A stretch of 64,000 nt of DNA from Meiothermus sp. Pnk-1 (GTDB taxonomy: Bacteria > Deinococcota > Deinococci > Deinococcales > Thermaceae), in assembly GCF_003226535.1 (NCBI RefSeq), contig NZ_QKOB01000002.1:248001-312000 (forward strand). Reading direction: 5' to 3'. Shown here one piece after another: positions 6,620-15,919 of this stretch; the stretch's first letter is position 1, and each line of letters starts with the position of its first letter. A program made the position numbers and the translations under genes. Under the pieces are notes generated by a model. The model was given only the letters and a program-made list of their open reading frames with translations, did no database searches and was not told the origin of the DNA.

Positions 6620-9600
6620 GCTACCTCCTGCAAATCTTCCGGGCCGAGGGCCCGCCGGGCTCGAGCCCGGGCGATATACCCCGCTATCCCGCTGTCGTCG
6701 AGGTTGTCCCAATTGCTCTCAAACACCTGCTGGATGGCGCCCTTGCGGCTCAGGCGATCCACCGCCTCGCGGTCAAAGGCGGTATCGGTGACCAGGTTGT
6801 GTACCTCAACCGGGTGGGTCTGCCCCAAGCGGTCGATGCGGGCGTTGCGCTGGGCGTGGGTGGCATAGGTCAGGGGGAGATCGTAGTTGACCAGCCAGCG
6901 GCCCCGCTGGGCGTTGAGCCCTACCGCCCCTGCATCGGACATGACCAGGATATCCGCCCGCGGTTCGGCCTGGCCGCTGAAAAGCGCTTTTTTGCGGGCC
7001 TTCTCGTTGGACGAATCCGCCCCGGTGATGACCGCTACCCGGTGCCCGGCCTGCTCGAGGGCTTGGCGAATGTGCTCGACCGCCTCCAAGCTCCGCGCAA
7101 ACACCACCCCCGGATGGCCCTGGGCGCGCTTTTCCTCAGCCAGGCGCAAGAGGTGCTGAATCTTAGCGTTGTGCTCCGGGGGGGCCGTATCTATGGCCCT
7201 GGCCTGGGCGCTGAAGTAGAGGGTGCCCAGGCTGCGGCCTAGCTGCCGGGCGATTTCCTCGTGTTCCTCTTTCGGTTTACCGGCAAAGCTGTTCGGGGAG
7301 AGGGTCTGCATGGCCTCGAGGTCCACCTTGCCCTCGCGCAACGCCGTGCGGGCCCGCTCGTAGGCAACCTTTACCCGCTCGAGGGCCTTTTTCTGCTCGG
7401 GGTGCAGCTCGATGGGCCGGTCTCCCCGTTCCCCCCGCACCCCCCACACGTCGGTGCGGTTGGTGCCGGATTTGACGGTTTGGGAGTAGATATAGCGGCC
7501 CATCTGGCGCTTGAAGGCCTCCGCTGCGGCGGGGAAGTCCACCCCGAAATTGCGCTTGAACTCCTCCCGGCGGCCTTCCCAGCGGTCCGGGTCGAGTTTG
7601 TAGGCGATATCGTAGGCCTCCGACCAGTCGTTTTTGACTGGCGTTCCCGAGGCCAGCAGGGCGTACTTGGACTCGTGCAGGGTGGCATCGGCTACGGCCT
7701 GCTGTACCGCGTCGGGCTTGCCCTCCCGGCCCGAGAGGTTGTGCCCCTCATCCACCGGCACGTAGTCGAGCAACGCTTCCGCCCCGTGGTGGGCCAAGGC
7801 TTCGCGCAGCATCCGGCGGCGCTCTCGAGGGGTAGCAGCCATGAAGGCCGCTTCGGCTTCGGCGGGCTCGAGGCCCCGGTGGGCGGCGATCATCCGCATC
7901 ACGTCATCCCGCCAGGTCTGGTGGGTGACCACCACGAAGTGGGTTTGGGGGTCTTGATAGGCCTTGAGGCGTTCCGGCCAGGGAGCATCCTTGGCGTGAA
8001 AGCCAAACCGCCCCGGCTCGGTAAAGCGGGCCATCTCCTCGCCAAACTGATTGCGCACAATCGAGGGGGTGAGGAATAGCCCCTTGCGGGCCTTTCCGCT
8101 GCTGATAAGTTCGGTTCCGGTGCCGATCTGGATGGGGGTCTTGCCGGATCCCATGCCCAGGGCCTGATAGGACTTTTTGGCGGCCAGGGCAAACTTGATC
8201 GCCCGCTGCTGAGGGGCGTATTTGGTCCCCGCCCCCATGGTCACCTTGGGATAGACATTTGTCCCCGGGGCGGTGGGATCCAGGTTCTGGGCGACGTAGG
8301 GCAGCACCGCAGCGATTTCTCCTTCGGCCCGCTCCCCCAGGGTCAGGCGCTCGGAGAAGGGGTCCCGCACCTTCACCCCCTGCTCGGTCTGGTAACCTGC
8401 GCTTACCCACCCCCCAAATAGCGCCTTTTGCGCTTGGCGCAGCTTTTCCTTCAATTCCAGGCTGCGGTTGAGCTTTTCCTTGACCGCCCCCTCGCCCTCG
8501 GCGGCAAACTTTCCTGCGCGGCGGTCGCGCAAAGCCGCCATCTGTCTTTGCTCCTGCTCCAAGAGCTTGCGCCGCTCCTCGGGATCCACGGCGGCCTTGA
8601 AGCGTTGGGAGAGGGGGATAGCCCCCTTCCCCAGGCGCAAGGGCCGCCCGGTGAGGTTGGTGTAGTACTTGGCAAAGCGCGGGGCATAGACTCCCTTCAT
8701 GTGCTCCTGCACCGCCCGATAGGCGTTCTCCAGCCCGCGCATCCCGCTGACGAATTCGGCCCAGGCGGTCGGCCCGGCAAACTGCTCGTAGATTTCCTGG
8801 CGGCGGCGGTTCCAGTTTGACCACTCCGGGGATATGGCCTCATCGCCAAACATGGAAACGGCCATCTTCTCGGGCTCCGGCCCCAACTCCTTGAGGGCCT
8901 CCTCGAGCGCGGCCTGATCCTTGCCGGTCTTGGGGTCGAGCTTGACGATCTCGGTGTAGAAGTAGTTGCGCAATGCCCGCTGATCGGCATCGCTGAGGTC
9001 CCCTAGGGGCTTGAAGGCGGCCTGGGTGCGGGGGTCTTGCAGCAGGGCCAGGTAGGCCGCGCGGCGACTCTCCGGGCTATCCCCTACGCTCTGGGCGTGT
9101 AGCGGGGCCTGGTCGGGGTGCAGCTTGGCTACGTACTCCTCGGCCATGCGCTGGAACTTGGCCCGCAGCTCGGGGTCGGTATCCACGTTTCTGGGCTTTC
9201 CCTCAGCGTCCTGGCTTGGAAAGATCTCCTCGAGCGTGTCGGCGTAGGCCTCGTGCTGCGATTCGGGAACGTACTGCAGGGCGAAGTCTACGCTCCCCAC
9301 CTCCCGCAGGATATCGCTAGGTTTCCAGCCATCGGCCAGCCGTGAGGCCACATACTCCTGCAGGGCCTCGGCTACGGGTCGCCCCTCGCTGAAGCCGGGC
9401 GGAACCGCGAAGGGCTTGGGCTGGTCGGGGTCATTGTGAACATTCTTGGGGTAGCTGACGAATCCCTCTGGCAGCCAGTCGGGCTCATCCATCTCCCCTT
9501 TGCGAATGGCCTCCAGATGGGCTTGCAGCATCGCCTCGGAAGCGCTGGGGCGGCTCACCAGGCGGTCCAGGGCGGGCGCTTTCAGGCCAACGGTAATCCG

Positions 9601-11388
9601 CCCCTCCTCGTCGATCTGGAGGCGGTAGTCCTCTCCCTCGGATAGCCCCAAGGCCCCCAACCCCCACAGCAGTTGCTCCTTGTCTACATCGCCTAACTCG
9701 AGCGCCAACTCCCCCGGCTTGACCCGCTGCAGGGCAAGGTTCAGCGCCGCCCCGGCTTCCACCTGGCCCAGGGCCGATCCCAGGGCGTGCATGGCCTCTT
9801 CCAAATACTCCTTGCGCTGGGCGTTGAGTTCCCGCGCGGCGGCAAGGCTGGCCGCGTCGGTCACGGGGGGGAGTTCAATCTCGGCGGCGGCGGCTTCGGC
9901 TCGTTCCGCCGTGGCCAGGGCCGCGCGCATCCGCTGCACACTTTCCTGATCGTGATACTGGGCCAGGCCCGCCCGGATCGCGGCTAGCTCCTCCCCCTCC
10001 TTGTCTTTGAGCAACACCGCGGCGGCAATCTGGGCCGCGCCATTGACCCCAAAGACCTCGCTTACCAGCCGGTCCATCCCCAACCCCGACGCGCTCAGCA
10101 AGGCCGATTGCAGGTGGGTGTGGGCGCCAAACCCGTATGAGCCGCGCAAGCGCTCACGGGCCTGGGCTATCGAACCCTCGCCCGCCTGTTCCACCTTCTC
10201 CAAAAAGCTCCGGGTGAGGTCGGACTTCTCGAGTTCGGCTACATCCTGGGCCAGCCGCTGGACAAACTCAGCATCCTCCAGCGGGTGTACCTCCACCTCC
10301 ATGGGGGCTAGTTCTGCTTCCCGCAGGGCCTTGGCCAGCTTTTCCGGGTCTTTAGCGCGTTGGGGATCTAAGGCCGCGGCCTTGCGCTCGAGTTCTTTGA
10401 TCTCCTGGGCGGTTTTGAGAAACGCTTTGACTCGCTCCGCGCGCTCGCGTATTTCCTTTGGGTCAATCTCGGTTTCCGGGGTCGCCAGGCCGTCCTCGCC
10501 GCGGATGATCTGGGCCGCCTGGTGCATCCCCCGCATAAACGCCCGGGCCTCGATTACCCGCGCGGCCTTTTCGGGGTCGGTCTGCTCGAGGGCTTCGATC
10601 CGCTCGGCAAACAACCGCTCACGGCGTTCCCGGATGGCATCCGCGTCTATGCCGTGGGACTGTGCCGTAGCCCGCAGGTTTTTGCGAAAGCCCAGGGGAT
10701 TGCTCGGCTCTTCTTCGGGGTAGGGGGCGGCATCCCCCAAGACGGCCTGGCGTAGCTCGTGGTTTTCCACCAGCTCTTGCATCAGGTTGCGCTCGAGGCG
10801 CTTCAACCCCCCCAGCACCTTGCGGGATTCCTGCGCCGCTACCATTTTTGCCCCGGCTTTGAGTACCCCCTGGTCCCCGAAGCTCTCTATCAGTTGCTCG
10901 GCCCGCTTCCCGGTAAGGGCGGCTTCCGCGGTGGGGTCATCCCAGCCCGGCAATCCCAACTCGCGGGCGAGTTTGAGCTGTTCCAGGCGTTTCTTATGGG
11001 TCTGCTCTTGCAAGGCCTCGAGCATTTTTTTGGCCTCGGCCGGGGGTGGCCCCTGGCTGGCCGCCTTTTGTTTGCGGGCCTCAGCGCGGGCCTTGGCGTT
11101 TTGCTTCCACTCCTCGGGGCTTTTGAGCTTGGAAAGCTTCAGCCCGCGCAAGCCCGCCCCCCCGGAGAGGACGTGGGCGGTGCCGTCGCGGTTGACGCGG
11201 ATCTTGACCCGGACGTAGTGATCTGATCCGGGGTTAGGGTGCAGGGTGATCCAGCGCTCCTCACCCCCCTCGGCTTTGGCAAAAGCGGGGAGGTGGCGGT
11301 GTACGAAGAGCTGATACACCCCAGGGGCGAGCCTGCGGGCGTAGTTCAGGGCGGCTCGCTCGTAACGGTTGTGAAAAACCAAGCGCAT
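6616..11388 (-). CDS. Giant polyvalent phage protein with C-terminal SNF2-type helicase
   Basis: This 1590-residue protein begins with a beta-rich module (residues 1-90, RWITLHPNPGSDHYVRVKI then SGGAGLRGLKLS) of the kind seen at the start of phage and plasmid polyvalent proteins. Residues 90-1050 are largely charged helix. The helicase follows: Walker A GMGSGKT (about 1080), DEGH box (about 1213), SGTPVKND motif III (about 1250), and the second lobe ending in QRNARIDRLGQ (about 1518), the SNF2 motif VI. ATP-driven remodelling or translocation on duplex DNA is therefore expected. It sits in the head operon, so it may be packaged and injected, like DarB-type phage proteins. Start ATG has GGGGG just upstream. 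Confidence 0.8.
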   Translation of the reverse strand: MRLVFHNRYERAALNYARRLAPGVYQLFVHRHLPAFAKAEGGEERWITLHPNPGSDHYVRVKIRVNRDGTAHVLSGGAGLRGLKLSKLKSPEEWKQNAKARAEARKQKAASQGPPPAEAKKMLEALQEQTHKKRLEQLKLARELGLPGWDDPTAEAALTGKRAEQLIESFGDQGVLKAGAKMVAAQESRKVLGGLKRLERNLMQELVENHELRQAVLGDAAPYPEEEPSNPLGFRKNLRATAQSHGIDADAIRERRERLFAERIEALEQTDPEKAARVIEARAFMRGMHQAAQIIRGEDGLATPETEIDPKEIRERAERVKAFLKTAQEIKELERKAAALDPQRAKDPEKLAKALREAELAPMEVEVHPLEDAEFVQRLAQDVAELEKSDLTRSFLEKVEQAGEGSIAQARERLRGSYGFGAHTHLQSALLSASGLGMDRLVSEVFGVNGAAQIAAAVLLKDKEGEELAAIRAGLAQYHDQESVQRMRAALATAERAEAAAAEIELPPVTDAASLAAARELNAQRKEYLEEAMHALGSALGQVEAGAALNLALQRVKPGELALELGDVDKEQLLWGLGALGLSEGEDYRLQIDEEGRITVGLKAPALDRLVSRPSASEAMLQAHLEAIRKGEMDEPDWLPEGFVSYPKNVHNDPDQPKPFAVPPGFSEGRPVAEALQEYVASRLADGWKPSDILREVGSVDFALQYVPESQHEAYADTLEEIFPSQDAEGKPRNVDTDPELRAKFQRMAEEYVAKLHPDQAPLHAQSVGDSPESRRAAYLALLQDPRTQAAFKPLGDLSDADQRALRNYFYTEIVKLDPKTGKDQAALEEALKELGPEPEKMAVSMFGDEAISPEWSNWNRRRQEIYEQFAGPTAWAEFVSGMRGLENAYRAVQEHMKGVYAPRFAKYYTNLTGRPLRLGKGAIPLSQRFKAAVDPEERRKLLEQEQRQMAALRDRRAGKFAAEGEGAVKEKLNRSLELKEKLRQAQKALFGGWVSAGYQTEQGVKVRDPFSERLTLGERAEGEIAAVLPYVAQNLDPTAPGTNVYPKVTMGAGTKYAPQQRAIKFALAAKKSYQALGMGSGKTPIQIGTGTELISSGKARKGLFLTPSIVRNQFGEEMARFTEPGRFGFHAKDAPWPERLKAYQDPQTHFVVVTHQTWRDDVMRMIAAHRGLEPAEAEAAFMAATPRERRRMLREALAHHGAEALLDYVPVDEGHNLSGREGKPDAVQQAVADATLHESKYALLASGTPVKNDWSEAYDIAYKLDPDRWEGRREEFKRNFGVDFPAAAEAFKRQMGRYIYSQTVKSGTNRTDVWGVRGERGDRPIELHPEQKKALERVKVAYERARTALREGKVDLEAMQTLSPNSFAGKPKEEHEEIARQLGRSLGTLYFSAQARAIDTAPPEHNAKIQHLLRLAEEKRAQGHPGVVFARSLEAVEHIRQALEQAGHRVAVITGADSSNEKARKKALFSGQAEPRADILVMSDAGAVGLNAQRGRWLVNYDLPLTYATHAQRNARIDRLGQTHPVEVHNLVTDTAFDREAVDRLSRKGAIQQVFESNWDNLDDSGIAGYIARARARRALGPEDLQEVA

Positions 11389-11434
11389 ACCCCCAAGCTA
11401 GCCGCGCTTGGGGGTAGGGCTGGCCGCTCTGGGG

Positions 11435-11650
11435 TCAGCGGGTCTCGAGGCCCAAGGCTTCCTTGGCGTACCCGCTCAGGGTGTCTTCCAGGCTAGCCCG
11501 CTGGGAAGGGGTGAGTGCGGTGGCCTCACGAACCCGGCGGGCAAATGCCACTGCCCACTTCCGATCACCGGGTTTAGCGCGATTCAGTTCGCGCATCAGT
11601 TCATCGAAAGTAACTCCACGGGTCGTAGGGCGGTTGAGTACCGAAGGCAT
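11435..11650 (-). CDS. Small phage protein, unknown
   Basis: 71 residues from the ATG at 11650 (MPSVLNRPTTRGVTFDELMRE), chosen because GGGAGGTGC precedes it. It is helical and basic, ending RASLEDTLSGYAKEALGLETR. Its TGA stop forms the first bases of a TGACCCC motif upstream of the giant helicase gene. No family recognised. The IS200/IS605 element is inserted about 70 bases upstream of its start and may have separated it from its original promoter or neighbour. Confidence 0.6.
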   Translation of the reverse strand: MPSVLNRPTTRGVTFDELMRELNRAKPGDRKWAVAFARRVREATALTPSQRASLEDTLSGYAKEALGLETR

Positions 11651-11718
11651 GTTGCACCTCCCCCAGCCATTCTTCATCCGATAGGCCACCAAGTGGCCTC
11701 TTGTGGTCCTTACCCAGG

Positions 11719-11850
11719 TTGACACTCCCACGGCTAAAGCACGTGGGATTCTTGGTTCGTCGTCTCTTGCCTACCATGAGCAGGTCTTACAGAGACTCCC
11801 CAAGCGTTTTGCGTCTCCGTGTGCCCCACGGCGACGGGGATAGCTCGTAT
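11719..11850 (-). ncRNA. Candidate omega RNA (reRNA) of TnpB
   Basis: In this family the 3' end of tnpB plus the right end gives a guide RNA for TnpB, whose guide is the sequence just beyond the right end. Here tnpB reads into the terminal hairpin (stop within CGTGCTTTAG), the expected arrangement. The guide would then start at about 11717 reading leftward (CCTGGGTAAGGACC). This is inferred from the family; only the hairpin is seen. Confidence 0.4.
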
Positions 11851-12936
11851 CCCTTCGGCCCGGATGTTCAGGGCCGCGTTCAGGTCTCGGTCATGCACCG
11901 CCCCACACCCGCAGGTCCAAACCCTGTCCGAGAGGGTCAGGGCGGTGTGGATTGTCCCACACTCCCGACAAAGCTTGCTGCTGGGGAAGTAGCGGTCAAT
12001 CACCACCAGGTGCTTGCGATACCAGACCGCCTTGTACTCCAACTGCCGCCGAAACTCACCCGGGGCCGCATCTAGAACCGACTTGGACAGCTTGGTTTTC
12101 GCCATCCCTTTCAGGTTCAAGTTTTCAATGCACAGCCCGTCGTACTTCTGGACGAGTCCGGTGGTCAGCTTGTGCAGCCAGTCCTGCCGCTGGTTGCGGA
12201 CCTTGGCGTGGACCCTGTTCAGCCGATGCCTCGCCTTTTCCCGGTTCTTGCTACCCTTCTGCTTGCGGGAAAGCTCCCTTTGCGCCCTGCGAAGCTTGCG
12301 CTCTGCTTTGCGGTAGAACTTGGGTGGAGCTATTCTTGTACCGTCGGAAAGCACCGCGAAGTCTTTCAAGCCGAGGTCAATCCCTACCACCCGCTCAGGG
12401 TTTGCAGGGGGCAAGGGTATGTCAGGCATGGTGAATTCGGCGGTCAGGGTGACGTACCAATGCCCTTGCGTATCCCGCTTGAACGTAGCGCCCTTGATGG
12501 CGCAATCAATCGGCTGGCTCTGGCGAATCTTGACCCAACCGACCTTGGGGAGGTAAACCTTGCCTTCCTCCACCCGGACGCGCTGGGGGATTCTGAAGCT
12601 CGGCCTATCCCGCTTCTTCGACTTGAACTGGGGGAACCCGGCCCGTCGCTCGAAGAATGCCTTGAACGCGTTGTCGAGGTCTTTCAGGGCTTGTTGGAGC
12701 ATCTGGCTATCGGCTTCTTTCAGCCATGCCATTTCGGGCCGCTTCTTCAGGGCGGTCAACTCGGCGGCCTGTTGGTTGTAGGTCAACCCCTTCCCGGTGG
12801 CGGCATACGCCTCCTTGCGCCGTGCAAGGCCCCAGTTCCACACGAACCGCCGAGCTCCGGCCATACGCAGCAAAGCCTCAGCTTGGGCTTGGGTGGGTTC
12901 CATGCGGAAGCGGTAGACCTTGCGATGGACAGCCAT
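11734..12936 (-). CDS. tnpB: TnpB RNA-guided endonuclease (RuvC fold)
   Basis: This 400-residue protein has the full TnpB layout. It has an N-terminal helix-turn-helix region ([20 protein letters not shown]). The RuvC-I motif is [10 protein letters not shown] with its Asp, and RuvC-II is IENLNLKGM with its Glu. A CRECG/CGCG zinc finger follows, and RuvC-III is [11 protein letters not shown] with its Asp. All three catalytic acids are present and no frameshift is seen, so it should be an active RNA-guided DNA nuclease. TnpB proteins cut the donor joint after excision and so help retain the element. It starts directly after tnpA. Confidence 0.93.
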   Translation of the reverse strand: MAVHRKVYRFRMEPTQAQAEALLRMAGARRFVWNWGLARRKEAYAATGKGLTYNQQAAELTALKKRPEMAWLKEADSQMLQQALKDLDNAFKAFFERRAGFPQFKSKKRDRPSFRIPQRVRVEEGKVYLPKVGWVKIRQSQPIDCAIKGATFKRDTQGHWYVTLTAEFTMPDIPLPPANPERVVGIDLGLKDFAVLSDGTRIAPPKFYRKAERKLRRAQRELSRKQKGSKNREKARHRLNRVHAKVRNQRQDWLHKLTTGLVQKYDGLCIENLNLKGMAKTKLSKSVLDAAPGEFRRQLEYKAVWYRKHLVVIDRYFPSSKLCRECGTIHTALTLSDRVWTCGCGAVHDRDLNAALNIRAEGIRAIPVAVGHTETQNAWGVSVRPAHGRQETTNQESHVL

Positions 12937-13353
12937 TCAGTCCCTCGTTTTTTGGGCGGCGATGTACTGCTCGATGGTTTTGCTGCTAACCATGCCCGCC
13001 GTGCTCACGAAGTACGAGCGCGTCCACAGCGCAGGAAGGCGGATGAGGTGGGGGAACTCCCGGCGCAGCACGTGCGAGGTGTAGCCCTTCAAGCGGTGAG
13101 CGACCTGATTGGGGGCCACGTCGGGGTCTACCGAGATGAACAGGTGTACGTGGTCGGGCATGATTTCCAGGGCGATGATTGCCCACTCAAGCTCAGCGGC
13201 TTTCGCTCTGAGCAAAACCTCCAAGCGCTCGGCCAACGGTCCTACCAGAATCTTGCGGCGGCGCTTGGGCACGAAAACGAAGTGGTAACGCAGCAGCGAG
13301 ACGGAGGTGTTCTTGTGTTTGTAGGCCGTAGGCACTATCACAGTATAGCACAC
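12937..13353 (-). CDS. tnpA: IS200/IS605 Y1 transposase TnpA
   Basis: This HUH-family single-strand transposase is intact at about 130-138 residues. The metal-binding motif is DHVHLFI, and the catalytic Tyr is in SSKTIEQYIAAQ. The true start is probably a GTG or ATG near TAYKHKNTSVSLL rather than the first possible codon. A TATACT-like box lies just upstream on the minus strand. It would cut and rejoin the element at the two subterminal hairpins. Its end touches the tnpB start. Confidence 0.93.
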   Translation of the reverse strand: MCYTVIVPTAYKHKNTSVSLLRYHFVFVPKRRRKILVGPLAERLEVLLRAKAAELEWAIIALEIMPDHVHLFISVDPDVAPNQVAHRLKGYTSHVLRREFPHLIRLPALWTRSYFVSTAGMVSSKTIEQYIAAQKTRD

Positions 13354-13490
13354 CTGCCGCCCACCATGCTATGTCCGCCAGGGGCGGACGTGGGGGAGTC
13401 CATGTATCCCATCCCTGAAGGGATGGGTTTTATAGCTCCCCCACACCCCCTCTTTTTTATAACTGGGAGGTAGATTTCATCCGTAAGGCA

Positions 13491-13751
13491 GTGCAGCTCA
13501 ATCGTATAAGGTTCGATCCTCACGTCTTCGAAAGACTGCTTTGTAGAAGATTTAGCGTCACCGACGCCAGACGTGTAATCCTAGAAGGAACTCCTGTACT
13601 TAAAGATCTCTCTCCCAAAAAACCGATTTACTCTGACCGAAAACCAGGGATTAACTTTGAGGGTAAGGTAGCCGACGGTAGGATGATGCGTGTCAAGGTA
13701 TCCTGGTTGGAAGGGTATGTAGTGGTCACAGCACACGAGGTGCGAAAATGA
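13491..13751 (+). CDS. DUF4258-like putative toxin
   Basis: This 86-residue basic protein has the layout of DUF4258/RelE-like small toxins. It has an early strand (IRFDPHVFERLLCRRFS), a helix with VTDARRVILEGTPVLKD, and a beta-rich end (GRMMRVKVSWLEGYVVVTAHEV). Genes of this family are frequently paired with a downstream YgiT-type antitoxin, and the next gene overlaps this one by four bases and begins with a YgiT-like segment. The start (GTG) is uncertain because the IS end lies only about 45 bases upstream. Base composition is less GC-rich than the phage genes, suggesting separate acquisition. Toxin activity is inferred. Confidence 0.55.
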   Translation: MQLNRIRFDPHVFERLLCRRFSVTDARRVILEGTPVLKDLSPKKPIYSDRKPGINFEGKVADGRMMRVKVSWLEGYVVVTAHEVRK

Positions 13752-14743
13752 GCGAGACCTTGATCGAAAAACGGGTCACGCACACCCACAAGTCACCTGA
13801 GGGAGTGATCGTGGTCGTGAGTGGGATTCCAGCCCAGTGTGCTCAAAATTCAGATGGTGAGCCGTACTTCTACGATTTCGACGTAGCCCTTCGACTTGAA
13901 GAACTCATTAACGCGGCGTTGGCCAGGAAGCCATCACCTGGGGCGGTCGTGCATGTTGCCTGGGATGAAAAGGTTGAAGCCATAAAACCCCCAGCAGACG
14001 TGGAAATCCGGGTCAGGGGAGAGGGCATTATCTTCGGCTCCACTTCGATATCTGTCTGGAGAAAGATACTCGACCGTGCACACGGCGCCTATCAGGCCGT
14101 AGCCAGGGTCTTGGCGGAAAAAGAAGGTCGACCTGTACCCCCACCCCCCGTTCTGGCATTTACCCTTCCAGGAAGCCTTGTTATTGGGCTTCGCTCTCAA
14201 GAAACGCCACTTTTCGCTGAACATGATTTAAGCTCAGAAGCCTTAAGGCTCATCGTGGAAGGTGTTCGCTGGGCGGAAGACGGGGTGCCCAAAAACGACC
14301 CTGTGCTCGAGGAGACTGTCCTGCGCGCTGTGGAGGAGTTGTCACCGAGCGGGCGTGAGGAGATTCGGGAGATAGAGATTACTTACCAGGCTCCCCACCG
14401 CTTGAGAACCCAGGCGGTTTTAACTCCTGAAACCCACAAAAAAGCAGTGGAACGTAGGGTTGAGTTAGCGCGCCAAGAAGAACAGGCAAAACCAGTGGTT
14501 TTAGCTGGCTTACTGGATGAGATAAAACTGGACGATGTCTTCCATCTGGCTCAGCTCGAGGAGTTTCCAGATCACCATCGAACCACCACGGCGCGGGTTT
14601 TTTACCCGAGAATTCTCCTCCCCATCCTTCTACAGTTGTTTGGCCAAAGGGTCCGGGTGGTAGCAGAGGGGGTAAAGAATTCGACCGGTAAATTCGAGTA
14701 TCGGGCCCTCAGCATAGAGCCCTTAGAGCCTCTGGAAAAGTAG
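13748..14743 (+). CDS. Long protein with degenerate YgiT-like N-terminus, putative antitoxin partner
   Basis: This 331-residue protein overlaps the toxin-like gene by ATGA. Residues 25-60 (VSGIPAQCAQNSDGEPYFYDFDVALRLEELI written in pieces: IPAQC, GEPYFY, DVALRLEEL) follow the YgiT/MqsA pattern IPA-x-x-C-x-x-CGE-x-Y. The second Cys and the usual N-terminal CxxC pair are missing, so zinc binding is probably lost. A conventional antitoxin would stop near residue 80. Here about 250 further residues follow, ending in a beta-barrel-like module (VVLAGLLDEIKLDDVFHL, GQRVRVVAEGVKN). The long extension is unexplained; it may sense a signal or bind a partner. The antitoxin role is inferred from pairing. 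Confidence 0.5.
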   Translation: MSETLIEKRVTHTHKSPEGVIVVVSGIPAQCAQNSDGEPYFYDFDVALRLEELINAALARKPSPGAVVHVAWDEKVEAIKPPADVEIRVRGEGIIFGSTSISVWRKILDRAHGAYQAVARVLAEKEGRPVPPPPVLAFTLPGSLVIGLRSQETPLFAEHDLSSEALRLIVEGVRWAEDGVPKNDPVLEETVLRAVEELSPSGREEIREIEITYQAPHRLRTQAVLTPETHKKAVERRVELARQEEQAKPVVLAGLLDEIKLDDVFHLAQLEEFPDHHRTTTARVFYPRILLPILLQLFGQRVRVVAEGVKNSTGKFEYRALSIEPLEPLEK

Positions 14744-14802
14744 CGGCTACAAGGGGGGATGGTATGGAAGAGGTTTACCCCTCGAGCCCCCCACAATGGC
14801 CC

Positions 14803-15817
14803 CATGCTCAGCGGAATCTACAAGGCCCAGGTGACCGCCGTCCACCCCGGTGGGGAGTCTACCGACCGCGAGACACTGCCGTATGCCGGGACACTCTCGG
14901 TGATTTTGCACAACATGATGCAGCTCGGCGGCGTGGACGCCGCTCCCCGCTTCCGCGTCAGGATGCTGCGCGAGCGCGCCCACCCCAGCGCCGGTATCTA
15001 CCGGCTGCCCGAGGTGGGCGATTGGGGGCTGGTGTGCTTCTGGGAGAACGACGCCGAAGCCGGCGTCTGGCTGGGCAGCCTCGACGACGACCTCAGAAAC
15101 CTGGTCCCCGAGGAGCTGTGGGCCAAGGACCCCTACGCCGAGGTGCACCACTGGCCCTCCGACCGCTACGCCATCTTCCACGGCGACGGCGCTGAGGAGC
15201 ACGTCTGGCCCGACGGGTCGTTCTTGAAGGTCACCACCCGCAAAGACGGGCAGCCAGGGAACCCCAGCGAGCGCTCGAGGCTCACCCCCCGCAGGATGCG
15301 GCGCAAGAAGCAGGGCGGGGAGGGCTTCGAGAGCGAGCGCCAGTCCTACCCCGGCCACGCCGAGCCCCAGGTCGACGTGGTGTTTCACCACGCCTCGGGC
15401 GCCGAGGTGCGCATCAGCGCCGACGGCTCCTTCTGGCTCACAACCGCCCTGGGAATCAGCCTGCGGCTATTCGACGACGCTGAGCAGGCTCGGCAGAACG
15501 GCCAGCCCGAGCCCCCCCAGGCCATGAGCGGCCCGAACTCGGGGCTCTACCTCGAGCTCCCCGGCTCCCGGGCCCGCATCGCCATCATCGACGAGGTGCA
15601 GCCGCGAATAGTCATCGAGGGCGCCCACGTGGAGGTGCGCTCGAGCAGGATACAGCTCGGCGGAGACGCCGGAGCCCCGGTAGCCTGTATAGGGGATGCA
15701 ATCGTGGGAGAGATCCCCCCAAACACCGTGATGACTGCCGCCGGGACACCCAACGCCGCCCCTATCCCCGTGACCGGCAGGATTGCTGGTGGCAGCAATA
15801 AGGTCACGGCGGAGTAA
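14803..15817 (+). CDS. Phage baseplate assembly protein V / spike-like protein
   Basis: This 338-residue protein starts at the ATG at 14803 (MLSGIYKAQVTAVHPGG). The N-terminal OB-fold-like half (FRVRMLRERAHPSAGIYRLPEVGDWGLVCFWENDAEAGVWLG) and the repetitive strand-rich C-terminal half (GAEVRISADGSFWLTT, GARIAIIDEVQPRIVIEGAHVEVRSS, IQLGGDAGAPVACIGD) match gpV-type spike proteins that pierce the host envelope. The end (AAGTPNAAPIPVTGRI) resembles a metal-binding spike tip. It is on the opposite strand to the head module and flanked by non-phage genes, so it may derive from another phage or from a relocated tail module. Confidence 0.7.
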
Positions 15818-15826
15818 ACCACCCCA

Positions 15827-15874
15827 CGCCCCGCCACGGCGTGGCGGGAAGCCGGGGGCTTCCGGGGGTGGTTC
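15827..15874 (+). terminator. Two adjacent GC-rich hairpins after spike gene
   Basis: CCCGCCACG pairs with CGTGGCGGG (about 15833-15851), and GAAGCC with GGCTTC follows directly. No T-run follows, so termination would have to be non-canonical. Confidence 0.4.
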
Positions 15875-15919
15875 TGGTGAACAGGATGGCCTCGAACTAG
15901 TTATGATTGACTCTACATC

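Larger units (their letters stand above)
11717..13446 (-). mobile_element. IS200/IS605-family insertion sequence with tnpA and tnpB
   Basis: The element carries an intact Y1 transposase and an intact TnpB in the same orientation, the second starting directly after the first. The right end holds a hairpin (11727-11747: CCCACG, 9-base loop, CGTGGG) followed outward by AGTGTCAA. The left end holds a hairpin (13408-13427: CCCATCCC, TGAA, GGGATGGG). Such subterminal hairpins are recognised by TnpA, which moves single-stranded DNA without target duplication. Outer limits are estimated from the hairpins, to within about 20 bases. It lies in the prophage between two minus-strand phage genes and plus-strand foreign genes. 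Confidence 0.85.

Noticed and set aside
12172-13473. 433-codon plus-strand frame over the insertion sequence
   Set aside because: It is antisense to tnpA and tnpB, which have clear catalytic motifs, and shows no protein-like pattern.
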